This document shows, piece after piece, positions 1-8,161 of a stretch of 35,581 nt of DNA. Position 1 is the stretch's first letter. Each line of letters opens with the position of its first letter. Position numbers and translations under genes: made by a program. Source of the stretch: an uncultured bacterium (GTDB lineage Bacteria > Bacillota > Clostridia > Lachnospirales > Lachnospiraceae); contig CAJMQE010000037.1 of assembly GCA_905215405.1 (NCBI GenBank), forward strand, positions 1 to 35,581, written 5' to 3'. The notes beneath the pieces were generated by a model that was not told the DNA's origin, did no database searches, and worked only from the letters and a program-made list of their open reading frames with translations.

Positions 1-125
1 TGCCCATTCTCACAGCCCTTTATTTATTTGCTTCGTGGACATCGAAATTAATTCTATAAACAGATTAAATAACAGAATAAAGTCTTTTATAGTAAATGCT
101 TTCTATTCTTTTTATGCATGAATGA

Positions 126-1100
126 TCATTCACATAAGCGAATCTGGTATCCCAGTTCATCCAGTAATTTTTGATCTGATTCGACTGTTATCCCGGCCGT
201 TGTTAACATATCCCCTGTAATGGCCGCGTTTGCACCACTCGTAAAACTTCGACGTCCTTTGTCAGCAAACAGGCCACGTCCGCCTGCAAGCCTGATAAAT
301 CCATCAGGAATCAAGAATCTGAATATACCAATAATTTGACAGATTTCATCATTCGATAAAATCCGATTATTAGCAAAAGGTGTTCCTAGAATTGGATTTA
401 GAACGTTTACGGGAATTGATTTTACCCCCAGTTCTCTCGCCGTCAGCACCATATCAATCCTATCCTCCATAGATTCCCCCAGTCCCATAATTCCACCTGA
501 ACAGACTTCCAATCCAGCTCGTTGCGCAGCTTTCAGTGTCTCTACCTTCTCTTCAAATGTATGTGTCGTACAAACTTTGGAAAAGAATCTCTGTGATGTC
601 TCCAGGTTACAATGTACCCTTGAAGCACCAGCTTCCTTAATTTTTCTAAACTGTTCTTCTGACAGAAGGCCAAAGGACACACAGACTTCGATTCCTGCAT
701 TTTCCCTAATCTCTCTGATACTATTACATACCTCGTCAACTTCTCTGTCGGACAGTCGTTTTCCTGAAGTCACAATTGAAAATCGAAGTACTCCACGATC
801 CGTATTTCTTTTTGCTTCTGCAACCATTTCTTCTGCTGGCAGTAAAGGATATGTCTCATGACAGCTCGTCTCATAATGTGAACTTTGTGCGCAGAACTTA
901 CAATCTTCCGAGCAGCGACCACACTTTCCGTTAATGATCGTACACATATCGAACTGTGCACCACAAAAATGCTGCCGTAATTCATTTGCAGCAGCGGTAA
1001 GTTCGTCAACTGGCGCTTTACAAAGGCTGAGAGCCTCTTCCTTTTCAATTTGTCCCCCATTTAAAATCTTTTTCTTTAATATCTCTATTCTCTGATCCAT
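126..1100 (-). CDS. bioB: Biotin synthase
   Basis: Radical-SAM enzyme that inserts sulfur into dethiobiotin, the last step of biotin synthesis. The 324-residue protein has the CxxxCxxC cluster motif at C63, C67 and C70 (sequence CSEDCKFC), followed by AQS as in BioB, and later conserved blocks VSFGLL, NLETS and RLAGGRG, so the length and fold are those of a normal BioB. The start at 1100 is chosen because AGGAG lies six bases before this ATG; an in-frame ATG 18 bases upstream has no such site. No other biotin gene is adjacent. A strong promoter and BirA-type operator lie about 260 bases upstream, so biotin repression is likely. High confidence. Confidence 0.97.
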   Translation of the reverse strand: MDQRIEILKKKILNGGQIEKEEALSLCKAPVDELTAAANELRQHFCGAQFDMCTIINGKCGRCSEDCKFCAQSSHYETSCHETYPLLPAEEMVAEAKRNTDRGVLRFSIVTSGKRLSDREVDEVCNSIREIRENAGIEVCVSFGLLSEEQFRKIKEAGASRVHCNLETSQRFFSKVCTTHTFEEKVETLKAAQRAGLEVCSGGIMGLGESMEDRIDMVLTARELGVKSIPVNVLNPILGTPFANNRILSNDEICQIIGIFRFLIPDGFIRLAGGRGLFADKGRRSFTSGANAAITGDMLTTAGITVESDQKLLDELGYQIRLCE

Positions 1101-1148
1101 TTTTTCTCCTCTTCTCAACTCATCTTACATCTGCTTTCACATGAAACT

Positions 1149-1222
1149 GCTTGTATTGTGCATTTGCTTCTATCGTGCATCTGGTTCTATGGTGCATCCT
1201 GTTCTATGATGTATCATATGAT
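1149..1222. repeat. Short tandem repeats in the bioB leader
   Basis: About four imperfect head-to-tail copies of a 17-18 bp unit of the form G(C/G)TTCTATNGTGCATCT occupy the untranslated leader between the bioB promoter and its ribosome binding site. Similar intergenic tandem repeats, with other units, recur near 8055 and 10019. No function is apparent. Confidence 0.6.
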
Positions 1223-1330
1223 TTTATCCATTGTGCACCCACTTAATAGTCCACCTTTTTTTCATGCACTGCTTATATAACACACCTCTTTTACGAAAGA
1301 ACTGCAGTATTGTACCGCAATTAGCTTTCT

Positions 1331-1363
1331 ATTGTAAACCTATTAATGTGTATGGTTTACATT
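1331..1363 (-). promoter_or_regulatory. BirA operator
   Basis: Inverted repeat TTGTAAACC - 13 bases - GGTTTACAT, matching the known Firmicute BirA box (GTTAAC/GTAAAC half-sites about 15 bases apart). It starts a few bases after the minus-strand -10 box at 1367-1372, covering the predicted transcription start, so biotinylated BirA would block initiation toward bioB. Confidence 0.75.
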
Positions 1364-1366
1364 GTA

Positions 1367-1395
1367 ATATTAGAGGCTTTTACATTAATTGTCAA
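1367..1395 (-). promoter_or_regulatory. bioB promoter
   Basis: Minus-strand -35 TTGACA (1390-1395), 17-bp spacer, -10 TAATAT (1367-1372). The only downstream gene is bioB, 260 bases away. It lies just past the terminator of the NAD operon. Confidence 0.75.
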
Positions 1396-1446
1396 GGAAA
1401 AGGTTCTAAAGACGTCTCTATTACAGACCAGTATCGTTCAAATAAA

Positions 1447-1479
1447 CAAAAAACTCCTCTACAAATGTAAAGAAGTTTT
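1447..1479 (-). terminator. Intrinsic terminator of the NAD operon
   Basis: On the minus strand a 13-bp fully paired stem (with G-U pairs) and a 4-base loop is followed by TTTTTTG. It lies 46 bases after the nadE stop and insulates the bioB promoter. Confidence 0.85.
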
Positions 1480-1524
1480 CCTGTATTTCTATTCGATTAA
1501 TCATTTCACTACCGTACTTTTACT

Positions 1525-3405
1525 CTATATACGACGATAACATACATCTGATGGCATTCTCCAATCTCCTCTTGGTGATAATGAAACTGTTCCGATCTTG
1601 GGGCCGTCCGGCAGGCAAGAACGCTTGAACTGCTGCCCATAAAAGCGTTTATAAAATAAATCCAACGTGTTATTTATCTCATCTGTTTTCACATCTGGGA
1701 ATGCTATTTGCGCAAGTATCTGGATCTTTTCTTTGCTAAATCCATTTCTGATAAAATGATACAGGAAAAAGTCATGCAGATCGTATTTTCCTATTGTGCT
1801 TTCCGTCGATTGTCTGATTTCTCCATTTTTATCTGGTGGCAGGAGTTCCGGACTAATTAACGTATTACAGATTGAATCCAGTACTTCCCGCACCTCTTCA
1901 TGAAGCATCGCATAGGTACTTACCAGATATTTTACCAGAGTTTTTGGAATGGATACATTGACTGCATACATACTCATATGATCTCCGTTGTATGTACACC
2001 AGCCCAGCGCCAGCTCCGAAAGATCTCCTGTACCAACGACCAGTGCTCCTTCTTGATTTGCTACGTCCATCAAAATCTGTGTACGCTCTCTTGCCTGTAC
2101 ATTTTCAAATGTGACATCATATGTGTTTTCGCTATGATCAATATCTTTCATATGCTGCGAACAGGCAGCTTTGATATCTATCGTTCTCGCATCTATCCCA
2201 AGCCTTTCCATCAATATATCCGAATTGCCCTTCGTAAGTTTCGTTGTTCCAAATCCCGGCATTGTAATGCCTATGATGTTTGCATGTGGCATTTTTAATC
2301 GATCACATGCTTCTATTGCAACCAGTAATGCAAGTGTACTGTCAAGTCCACCAGATATACCGATTACAAGCTTTTGAATCCCCGTCTTTTGAATACGTTC
2401 TGTTAATCCTGCCGCTTGCAGATGCAGAATTTCCTTGCAACGTTCCTCCCTCTTTTTTTCTTCCGATGGAACAAACGGATATGGATTGATGCTATCTGGT
2501 AAAATTCTCGTACTTTGTTTATTTTCAGGTGTTGCAAGAATTGTATACTGTTTACGTGGAACCTCGTAGGCTGTGCTATTGAACTTTATCCTGTCATTTT
2601 CCAGTTTTTCAATGTCCACAATTGCTTCCAGCAAACCGGTATTTTCGTTCTGCTCCGCAACAAGTGATCCATTAACAGCAATCATATGATGTCCGCTAAA
2701 TACAAGATCTGTCGTACTTTCCCCTGCGCCAGCTGATGCATATGCATATGCACATATACATCTTGCTGACTGCATGGAAACCAGGTTTCTTCGATAGTTG
2801 CTCTTTGTAATCACTTCATTTGATGCCGATGGATTAACGATCAGATTGGCACCATACAAAGTATGCATACTGCTTGGCGGCATGTTTACCCATAAATCTT
2901 CGCAAATCTCACAGGCAACCTTCAATCCATTTCTCGTCTGAACGATCAGATCAGGAGTGAACGGGTAAGTACCACCAGGCAGTTCTATCTGATCAGTCAA
3001 CCTGCATGAAGCCGGAACGAACCATCTCTTCTCGTAAAACTCACCATAATTTGGAATAAAAGCCTTTGGCACGACTCCAAGAATCTTTTTATGCTGAATC
3101 AGAACCGCACAATTGAACAGCATTCCGTCTTTTCGCAATGGCATTCCAATTACAGATAGTATTTTTCCATCTGTTTGCTCTAAGATTTGCTCCAAACCAT
3201 CAAGCACGTCTTTGTCCAGATAACTCTGTAAAAATAAATCTCCACATGTATAGCCGGTCAGCGTAAGTTCTGGAAAAACAATAACATCATTTTCTCTGCT
3301 TTCTGCTTTATTTATCAGCTCAATCACTGATTTTACATTTTCCTTTACATTTCCAACTGATACTGTAAAAGCAGCAGTTGCGATCTTTGCAAATCCATAT
3401 GCCAT
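1525..3405 (-). CDS. nadE: NAD(+) synthase, glutamine-hydrolysing
   Basis: Makes NAD from nicotinate adenine dinucleotide, ATP and glutamine. The 626-residue protein has the two expected domains. An N-terminal carbon-nitrogen hydrolase (about 1-290) carries the E46 (FPELTLTGY), K114 (VVPKAF) and C168 (EICEDLW) triad. A C-terminal ATP pyrophosphatase (about 340-626) carries the P-loop SGGLDS. The start at 3405 is preferred because AAGGAG lies about ten bases upstream and the protein then begins like its family; a longer frame to 3462 would overlap pncB. It is the last gene of the nrtR-pncA-pncB-nadE operon, 37 bases after pncB. Confidence 0.96.
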   Translation of the reverse strand: MAYGFAKIATAAFTVSVGNVKENVKSVIELINKAESRENDVIVFPELTLTGYTCGDLFLQSYLDKDVLDGLEQILEQTDGKILSVIGMPLRKDGMLFNCAVLIQHKKILGVVPKAFIPNYGEFYEKRWFVPASCRLTDQIELPGGTYPFTPDLIVQTRNGLKVACEICEDLWVNMPPSSMHTLYGANLIVNPSASNEVITKSNYRRNLVSMQSARCICAYAYASAGAGESTTDLVFSGHHMIAVNGSLVAEQNENTGLLEAIVDIEKLENDRIKFNSTAYEVPRKQYTILATPENKQSTRILPDSINPYPFVPSEEKKREERCKEILHLQAAGLTERIQKTGIQKLVIGISGGLDSTLALLVAIEACDRLKMPHANIIGITMPGFGTTKLTKGNSDILMERLGIDARTIDIKAACSQHMKDIDHSENTYDVTFENVQARERTQILMDVANQEGALVVGTGDLSELALGWCTYNGDHMSMYAVNVSIPKTLVKYLVSTYAMLHEEVREVLDSICNTLISPELLPPDKNGEIRQSTESTIGKYDLHDFFLYHFIRNGFSKEKIQILAQIAFPDVKTDEINNTLDLFYKRFYGQQFKRSCLPDGPKIGTVSLSPRGDWRMPSDVCYRRI

Positions 3406-3442
3406 ACTAACTGATCTCCTTTTCAATGTTCTGTCCCTGTCT

Positions 3443-4894
3443 TTATTCTGCTCTTGAAGCATGTAAGAGGTTCATCTTTAATTCGTAATATGCAGGACTC
3501 ATATCCATGTAGTGTTTATGTGGATTTACAAATCTCTGTTCTTCTTCCCATACTTCATTATCAAGCTGCTCCTTTACATAAGCGCGGATTTCTTCAAGCG
3601 TTTTTTCTTTTTCAACTCGTTTACCACCTGCAATAACCTTGTGCTGTAATGCAACAGCATGACAATTTTCAAAATAACGGGTCTTCCATGGCTTTTCAGG
3701 ATCAACATAACGATATGGTTTTGTCAGATCTACTGTCTCATCTTCACCGGTAATCAGATCAGCAATACTCTTTCCTGACTCATCATATACCCGGTATACT
3801 TTCTTCAGACCTGGGTTTGTTATTTTTTCAACATTCTCTGATACTTTAATTCTAGGAACAAATTTTCCATTTTCTTCAACTGCTGCAATTTTATAAACAG
3901 CACCAAATACTGGATCTGACTTTGCAGTGATCAGTCGTTCTCCAACGCCAAAGCTGTCAATACATCCGCCCTGTTGTAAAATTGATTCGATCGTATATTC
4001 ATCCAAACTATTAGAAACTACGATCTGACAATCATTTAACCCAGCGTCATCCAACATTTTTCTTACTTTTTTAGACAAATATGCAAGGTCACCACTGTCG
4101 ATTCGAATCCCCTTTAATCTCTTTCCCATTGGTTCAAGTACTTCTTTTGCACAACGAATAGCATTTGGTACACCGGAACGAATAACATCATACGTATCAA
4201 TTAAGAGTACTGTAGCATCCGGATAGTTTTCCGCATAGTGCTTAAATGCTTCAAATTCATCTTTGTAATACATAACCCAGCTGTGTGCCATCGTACCACC
4301 AACTGGAATGTTGAACATCTGTCCTGCAAGCACTGTTGCCGTACCATTGGCGCCACCAATATACGCTGCTCTTGCACCATATACAGCTGCATCCATATTA
4401 TGTGCACGTCTTGCACCAAAATCAGATACGATTCTACCATCTGCTGCCTGTTTGATACGTCTGGTCTTAGTTGCGATCAGAGACTGATGATTTACCTGTG
4501 CCAGAAGAGCTGTTTCTACAAGCTGCGCGTCGATCAGTGGTGCAACGACTGTAATAACAGGTTCTCCCGGATACATGACACATCCTTCATGAAATGCATA
4601 TATATCACCTTTGAATCTGAAATCTGTCAGATAAGAAAGGAATGTATCATTGAATAAATTTAATGACTTAAAATATTCGATATCTTCTTCTGAAAAATGT
4701 AAATTCTCAATGTACTCAATAATCTGTTCCAGTCCTGCAAAAATGGCAAATCCGCCATTATCTGGATTCTTTCTGTAAAAAATATCAAACGCGACTCTTG
4801 CGTCCTGATCCTGGTCATTAAAGTATCCATTTGCCATTGTCATTTCATATAAATCCATCATCATTGTAATATTTCTTTCACTAAACTGTTTCAT
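3443..4894 (-). CDS. pncB: Nicotinate phosphoribosyltransferase
   Basis: Joins nicotinic acid to PRPP to give nicotinate mononucleotide (Preiss-Handler salvage). The 483-residue protein has the N-terminal DLYEMTMANGY block, the phosphate/base-binding DFGARRAHN segment, the GTMAHSWV motif with the phosphorylatable histidine, and RIDSGDLAYLSKK, all characteristic of the family. Length is normal for Firmicutes. A GAGGT ribosome site is eight bases before the ATG. It follows pncA by 134 bases and precedes nadE by 37. No second NrtR-like palindrome is seen in the 134-base gap, so it probably shares the operon promoter. Confidence 0.96.
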   Translation of the reverse strand: MKQFSERNITMMMDLYEMTMANGYFNDQDQDARVAFDIFYRKNPDNGGFAIFAGLEQIIEYIENLHFSEEDIEYFKSLNLFNDTFLSYLTDFRFKGDIYAFHEGCVMYPGEPVITVVAPLIDAQLVETALLAQVNHQSLIATKTRRIKQAADGRIVSDFGARRAHNMDAAVYGARAAYIGGANGTATVLAGQMFNIPVGGTMAHSWVMYYKDEFEAFKHYAENYPDATVLLIDTYDVIRSGVPNAIRCAKEVLEPMGKRLKGIRIDSGDLAYLSKKVRKMLDDAGLNDCQIVVSNSLDEYTIESILQQGGCIDSFGVGERLITAKSDPVFGAVYKIAAVEENGKFVPRIKVSENVEKITNPGLKKVYRVYDESGKSIADLITGEDETVDLTKPYRYVDPEKPWKTRYFENCHAVALQHKVIAGGKRVEKEKTLEEIRAYVKEQLDNEVWEEEQRFVNPHKHYMDMSPAYYELKMNLLHASRAE

Positions 4895-5028
4895 AATAAC
4901 TACCTCGCTTTTTATTTTTTTGACAAAGTTACGTATTACTTACTGTTTGTACTATCTGCAGATTTCTGTACTCATTCTGTTCGATATTTATGAATCCCTG
5001 CACTGTTACAATCGTTACAATTTTCTTT

Positions 5029-5556
5029 TTAATATACGTTGATCTGACAGCTTCTCATGGTTTCCAGTGCAGCTGTATGTTTCTGAGGTGTAACCCCTGC
5101 GCAACAACTTGAATCCACGCGGATGAGAACTTCCGGAAGAAATGCCTTGATCAAAAGCGCGTTTGATACCACACAGATATCCGTGCAGACACCGATCAGT
5201 TCAATTGATGCAATTCCTTCATTCTGATTGATTCTGACAAGATCTTCTGCAAGTGATGTTGAACCAAATGTTCCTTTTTCATATACTGCATGATTCCTTT
5301 TCTTTTGGAATTCATTCAGTTCATCGATTAATTCCCAGCCCTCTGTATGTGTTATACAGTGTTCAACCGGAAGATTTTTTCCTTCCTGTGTCTTAAGATA
5401 ATTAATTTCATGCGTATCCTTCGTGAACAGGATCTCACCCTGAAATTCATTCATCTTTTTTACCACAGCTGGAACAATTTCTTTTGTCTGTTCATTTCCC
5501 AATGAGCCATAGATAAAGTCTTTCTGCATATCTACAACAATTAAAATATTTTTCAT
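5029..5556 (-). CDS. pncA: Nicotinamidase (isochorismatase-family hydrolase)
   Basis: Hydrolyses nicotinamide to nicotinic acid, feeding PncB. The 175-residue protein shows the catalytic triad D9 (VVDMQKDF), K94 (YEKGTFGS) and C128 (GVCTDICV), plus the metal ligands D47, H49 and H66 (KDTHE, EHC) that separate nicotinamidases from other members of the family. Its ATG overlaps the nrtR stop in an ATGA arrangement, so the two are translationally coupled, and AAGGAGG lies upstream. Position inside an NAD operon makes the substrate assignment firm. Confidence 0.92.
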   Translation of the reverse strand: MKNILIVVDMQKDFIYGSLGNEQTKEIVPAVVKKMNEFQGEILFTKDTHEINYLKTQEGKNLPVEHCITHTEGWELIDELNEFQKKRNHAVYEKGTFGSTSLAEDLVRINQNEGIASIELIGVCTDICVVSNALLIKAFLPEVLIRVDSSCCAGVTPQKHTAALETMRSCQINVY

Positions 5557-6314
5557 AGTCCTTCCTCCTTAAATTTGTCTGTGATACTATAATAACTGCT
5601 TGGTCTTTTGGAATACTCCTTGCATTTTTCATCAAGCATAATCACTTTACCTGTATTTAGATATCTTCTGGTAAATGATTTCTTGAAATTCGCGTTGTTC
5701 GTTTCCTCACCCAGTATTGCTTCACATATCCGCTGTAACTCAAAGATTGAAAAACGTTTTTTATCATGCAGTAATTCAAATGCGATATTAGAATAATCGA
5801 TTTTCCCTCTCAGCCTCTTCATTGCTGTACTGACAATTAACGCATGATCAAATGCAAGATCATCTTCACTTAGTGTAATATTCTTCTCCCTAGAGGTAAA
5901 CACAAAGCCTTTTTGTGTCTGTGTTACCACAAACAAACATGCTTCCGATGCGTCATCACCAGCTTCTATTTTAAGACTGTTACGTGGGACAAGTGCCATA
6001 TGTGCAATCGATATCACTCTCATTCTAGGATCTCTGTCAACTGCACTAAAGGTATATAGCTGTTCCAGATAAATATGTTCCAGACTGGTCTCTTCTTTTA
6101 ACTCACGTGTTGCAGCATCTTCCACCGATTCATCGATTCCGACAAAGCCACCGGGGATTGCCCACTTACCAAGAAACGGATGCCCACCTCTTTTAATTAA
6201 CAGTAACTCCAGTTCGTGCTCTTCATTTACTGTAAATATTAGAATATCTGCGGTAACAGATGGTTTCTCATATTTTGATGAGTCATAGGTTTTTAAAAAT
6301 TCCTGTTCTGTCAT
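5553..6314 (-). CDS. nrtR: NrtR-type Nudix transcriptional regulator of NAD metabolism
   Basis: A 253-residue protein with an N-terminal Nudix domain (about 20-150; Nudix box running from GGFVGIDE to RELKEETSL) and a C-terminal winged-helix region (about 165-245; SNIAFELL, FTRRYLNTGKVI), the architecture of NrtR repressors. In that family the Nudix domain binds ADP-ribose or related NAD products rather than mainly hydrolysing them. The Nudix box looks nearly intact here (EETS replaces EETG), so some hydrolase activity is possible. It is the first gene of the operon, with AAGGAGG six bases before the ATG. Two matching palindromes at its promoter suggest autoregulation. Confidence 0.88.
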   Translation of the reverse strand: MTEQEFLKTYDSSKYEKPSVTADILIFTVNEEHELELLLIKRGGHPFLGKWAIPGGFVGIDESVEDAATRELKEETSLEHIYLEQLYTFSAVDRDPRMRVISIAHMALVPRNSLKIEAGDDASEACLFVVTQTQKGFVFTSREKNITLSEDDLAFDHALIVSTAMKRLRGKIDYSNIAFELLHDKKRFSIFELQRICEAILGEETNNANFKKSFTRRYLNTGKVIMLDEKCKEYSKRPSSYYSITDKFKEEGL

Positions 6315-6356
6315 AAGCCCTCCTTTTCCTTATTCATTATTTTTTACTTGATCTTC

Positions 6357-6379
6357 ATAATAGTACATTGGACTATTAT
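6357..6379 (-). promoter_or_regulatory. Downstream NrtR-like operator
   Basis: Perfect palindrome ATAATAGT - 7 bases - ACTATTAT, just after the transcription start of the nrtR operon. Its centre is 37 bp from that of the second copy at 6394-6416, with identical half-sites. Confidence 0.7.
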
Positions 6380-6393
6380 TCTTCCTTGCTAAT

Positions 6394-6422
6394 ATAATAG
6401 TACATCGTACTATTAATGTCAA
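6394..6422 (-). promoter_or_regulatory. NAD operon promoter with embedded NrtR-like operator
   Basis: Minus-strand -35 TTGACA (6417-6422), 17-bp spacer and -10 TATTAT (6394-6399). The palindrome AATAGT - 7 bases - ACTATT fills the spacer and the -10 box, so a bound repressor would exclude RNA polymerase. The repressor is inferred to be the first product of the operon, NrtR. Confidence 0.78.
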
Positions 6423-6479
6423 GAACTAATTTATTTTTTTGATAGTAATGAAAACGTTAAATTATAAATAAAAAACTCA

Positions 6480-6525
6480 TAAAAAAATCTTCCAGAGCAA
6501 TCTTACTTACAAACTGCTCTGGAAG
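6480..6525 (-). terminator. Intrinsic terminator after the acetyltransferase gene
   Basis: A 12-bp perfect stem (TCTTCCAGAGCA and its complement, loop 15) followed on the minus strand by seven T. It ends the transcript of the aldo/keto reductase-acetyltransferase group before the NAD operon promoter. Confidence 0.85.
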
Positions 6526-6583
6526 ACTTCAATGATTCCTGCATGATCAAATTTTCTAATTATCTATACTCTTTTGCTTCTGC

Positions 6584-7150
6584 CTATTTATGCATTTTAT
6601 TCCGTCGTATTATCCGGGCCGGATTGCCGCCTACAATAGAGTCTGCAGGTACATCATGTGTTACAACGGATCCTGCTGCAACAATAGCACCATGCCCTAT
6701 GGTGATTCCAGGCATGACCTTTACTCCTTCTCCAAGCCATGCCCCATCCTCAATGACGATCGGACTGCAAGAAATGATCTGTAGATCATCGACCTGATGA
6801 TTGGCTGTCAGCAGTGAAACATTGGGTCCGATCTGAACCTCATTTCCTATAAAAATACCACCTGTAGACACACAATTGAATCCCCAGTTAATAAATGAAT
6901 TTTCACCTATGGTAACTGTCTTTCCACGATCTATCTGAACGGGTGACAGAATCGTCGATGATTGTGGCAGTCGTCCTTCAAATAATTCATTCAAATATTC
7001 CCGAACCTGATCGTCATATGGATCCAGCATATTGATCCGATGACAGAGGGTTCTGCTTCGAATCATCTCTGGCCCAAATATCTGCTTATATTCCTGGTCC
7101 GTACGCATATCTATTGGCATACCGGATCTCGCTCTTTCATAAATATCCAT
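6584..7150 (-). CDS. Maltose/galactoside O-acetyltransferase family protein
   Basis: A 188-residue acetyl-CoA-dependent sugar acetyltransferase. The N-terminal Mac domain (about 1-60, including TLCHRINMLDPYD) is followed by left-handed beta-helix hexapeptide repeats (about 60-180). The catalytic histidine is in LLTANHQVDD, and GGNPARIIRR closes the helix, as in maa/lacA-type enzymes. The exact sugar substrate cannot be read from sequence. The start at 7150 gives the family's usual N terminus; the frame stays open upstream into the preceding gene, but that part does not match. It begins 13 bases after the aldo/keto reductase stop and is likely co-transcribed. Confidence 0.88.
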   Translation of the reverse strand: MDIYERARSGMPIDMRTDQEYKQIFGPEMIRSRTLCHRINMLDPYDDQVREYLNELFEGRLPQSSTILSPVQIDRGKTVTIGENSFINWGFNCVSTGGIFIGNEVQIGPNVSLLTANHQVDDLQIISCSPIVIEDGAWLGEGVKVMPGITIGHGAIVAAGSVVTHDVPADSIVGGNPARIIRRNKMHK

Positions 7151-7163
7151 ATTACCACCACGC

Positions 7164-8021
7164 TTAATCATTTGCATGTACGTCAAAAGCTCCAAGTAAC
7201 ATTTGCTCAACACCTGGCATATCAGGATTATGAATACCTTTTGCAGTATCGAGTGCACGAATCTGCTTCATCTCATCTTCTGTCAGTTCGAAATCAAAGA
7301 TCTCCATATTTCTCTTGATTCTTTCAGGGTGAACAGACTTTGGAAATACAATGATTCCTTCCTGATTTTCAAATCTCAGAATTACCTGGCCGGCATTTTT
7401 ACCATACTTTTCAGCAAGAGATGTAATGATTGGTTCTTTTAAAAGGTCCTGATTTCCCTGTCCAAGTGGAGCCCACGCTTCAAGTTTCACATTCTCAGGT
7501 CTTAAGATTTCTCTTAATTCTTTCTGCTGGAAATAAGGATTGAACTCAACCTGGTTAACACTAGGCATCGTATCAAACTGTGGAACAAACTGATTCCAGA
7601 TCGCAGGTGTCATATTGCTAACGCCAATAGAACGGATCTTTCCTGCCTTTTTTGCCTCTTCCATAGCTCTCCACGCTTCAGGTACCAGACCATATGGCTG
7701 ATGAATCAGATAGAGATCCATATAATCAACGCCTAGTTTTTTCAATGAAAGATCGATTGCCTTTTTCGCATCTTCATATTTATAATCCTGAAGCCACATC
7801 TTACTTGTAATCCAAATATCTTCTCTTTTGATTCCACTTTCTTTCACTGCTTTGCCAACTTCCTGCTCGTTAAAATATGCAACAGCAGTATCAATATGGC
7901 GGATACCAAAGTTAAGTGCCTGCTTTACAGCCTCATAAGTACTTCCATCTGCTGGTATCTGAAATGTACCAAATCCAATTGCTGGTATTTTATTCCCATC
8001 ATTTAATAAAATAGATTCCAT
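7164..8021 (-). CDS. Aldo/keto reductase (first copy)
   Basis: NADPH-dependent carbonyl reductase of the AKR5-like group, 285 residues. The catalytic tetrad D44, Y49, K74 and H107 is present (DTAVAY, TSKMW, LIHQP), as is the cofactor-binding FPKSVHPERIKRN segment near residue 225. The physiological substrate is unknown; relatives reduce 2,5-diketogluconate and small aldehydes. It lies 140 bases after a clearly related second reductase, suggesting an old tandem duplication, and just before an acetyltransferase gene. Confidence 0.9.
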   Translation of the reverse strand: MESILLNDGNKIPAIGFGTFQIPADGSTYEAVKQALNFGIRHIDTAVAYFNEQEVGKAVKESGIKREDIWITSKMWLQDYKYEDAKKAIDLSLKKLGVDYMDLYLIHQPYGLVPEAWRAMEEAKKAGKIRSIGVSNMTPAIWNQFVPQFDTMPSVNQVEFNPYFQQKELREILRPENVKLEAWAPLGQGNQDLLKEPIITSLAEKYGKNAGQVILRFENQEGIIVFPKSVHPERIKRNMEIFDFELTEDEMKQIRALDTAKGIHNPDMPGVEQMLLGAFDVHAND

Positions 8022-8054
8022 AAAAATCTCCTTTCAGCTCTTATCGCTTACATT

Positions 8055-8140
8055 TTCTTAGTTCGTTTCTACCGTTTTTCATAGTTCGTTTCTATTGTTT
8101 TTCTTAGTTCGTTTCTATTGTTTTTCATAGTTATAAAAAT
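8055..8140. repeat. 23-bp tandem repeat between the two reductase genes
   Basis: Three complete 23-bp units starting TTC(A/T)TAGTTCGTTTCTA (8055-8077, 8078-8100, 8101-8123) and a fourth partial unit. Units differ at two or three positions. They fill most of the gap between the two reductases and lack the spacers of a CRISPR array. Confidence 0.85.
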
Positions 8141-8161
8141 CTTTCCTAGTTCTTTATAACC

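Noticed and set aside
1231..1540. Open frames on the plus strand between bioB and nadE
   Set aside because: They run through the bioB promoter, the BirA operator and the nadE terminator, have no ribosome site and look non-coding.
4238..4657. 139-codon plus-strand frame inside pncB
   Set aside because: It lies wholly within a well-supported gene on the other strand, is Cys/His/Ile-rich as antisense frames often are, and has no ribosome site.
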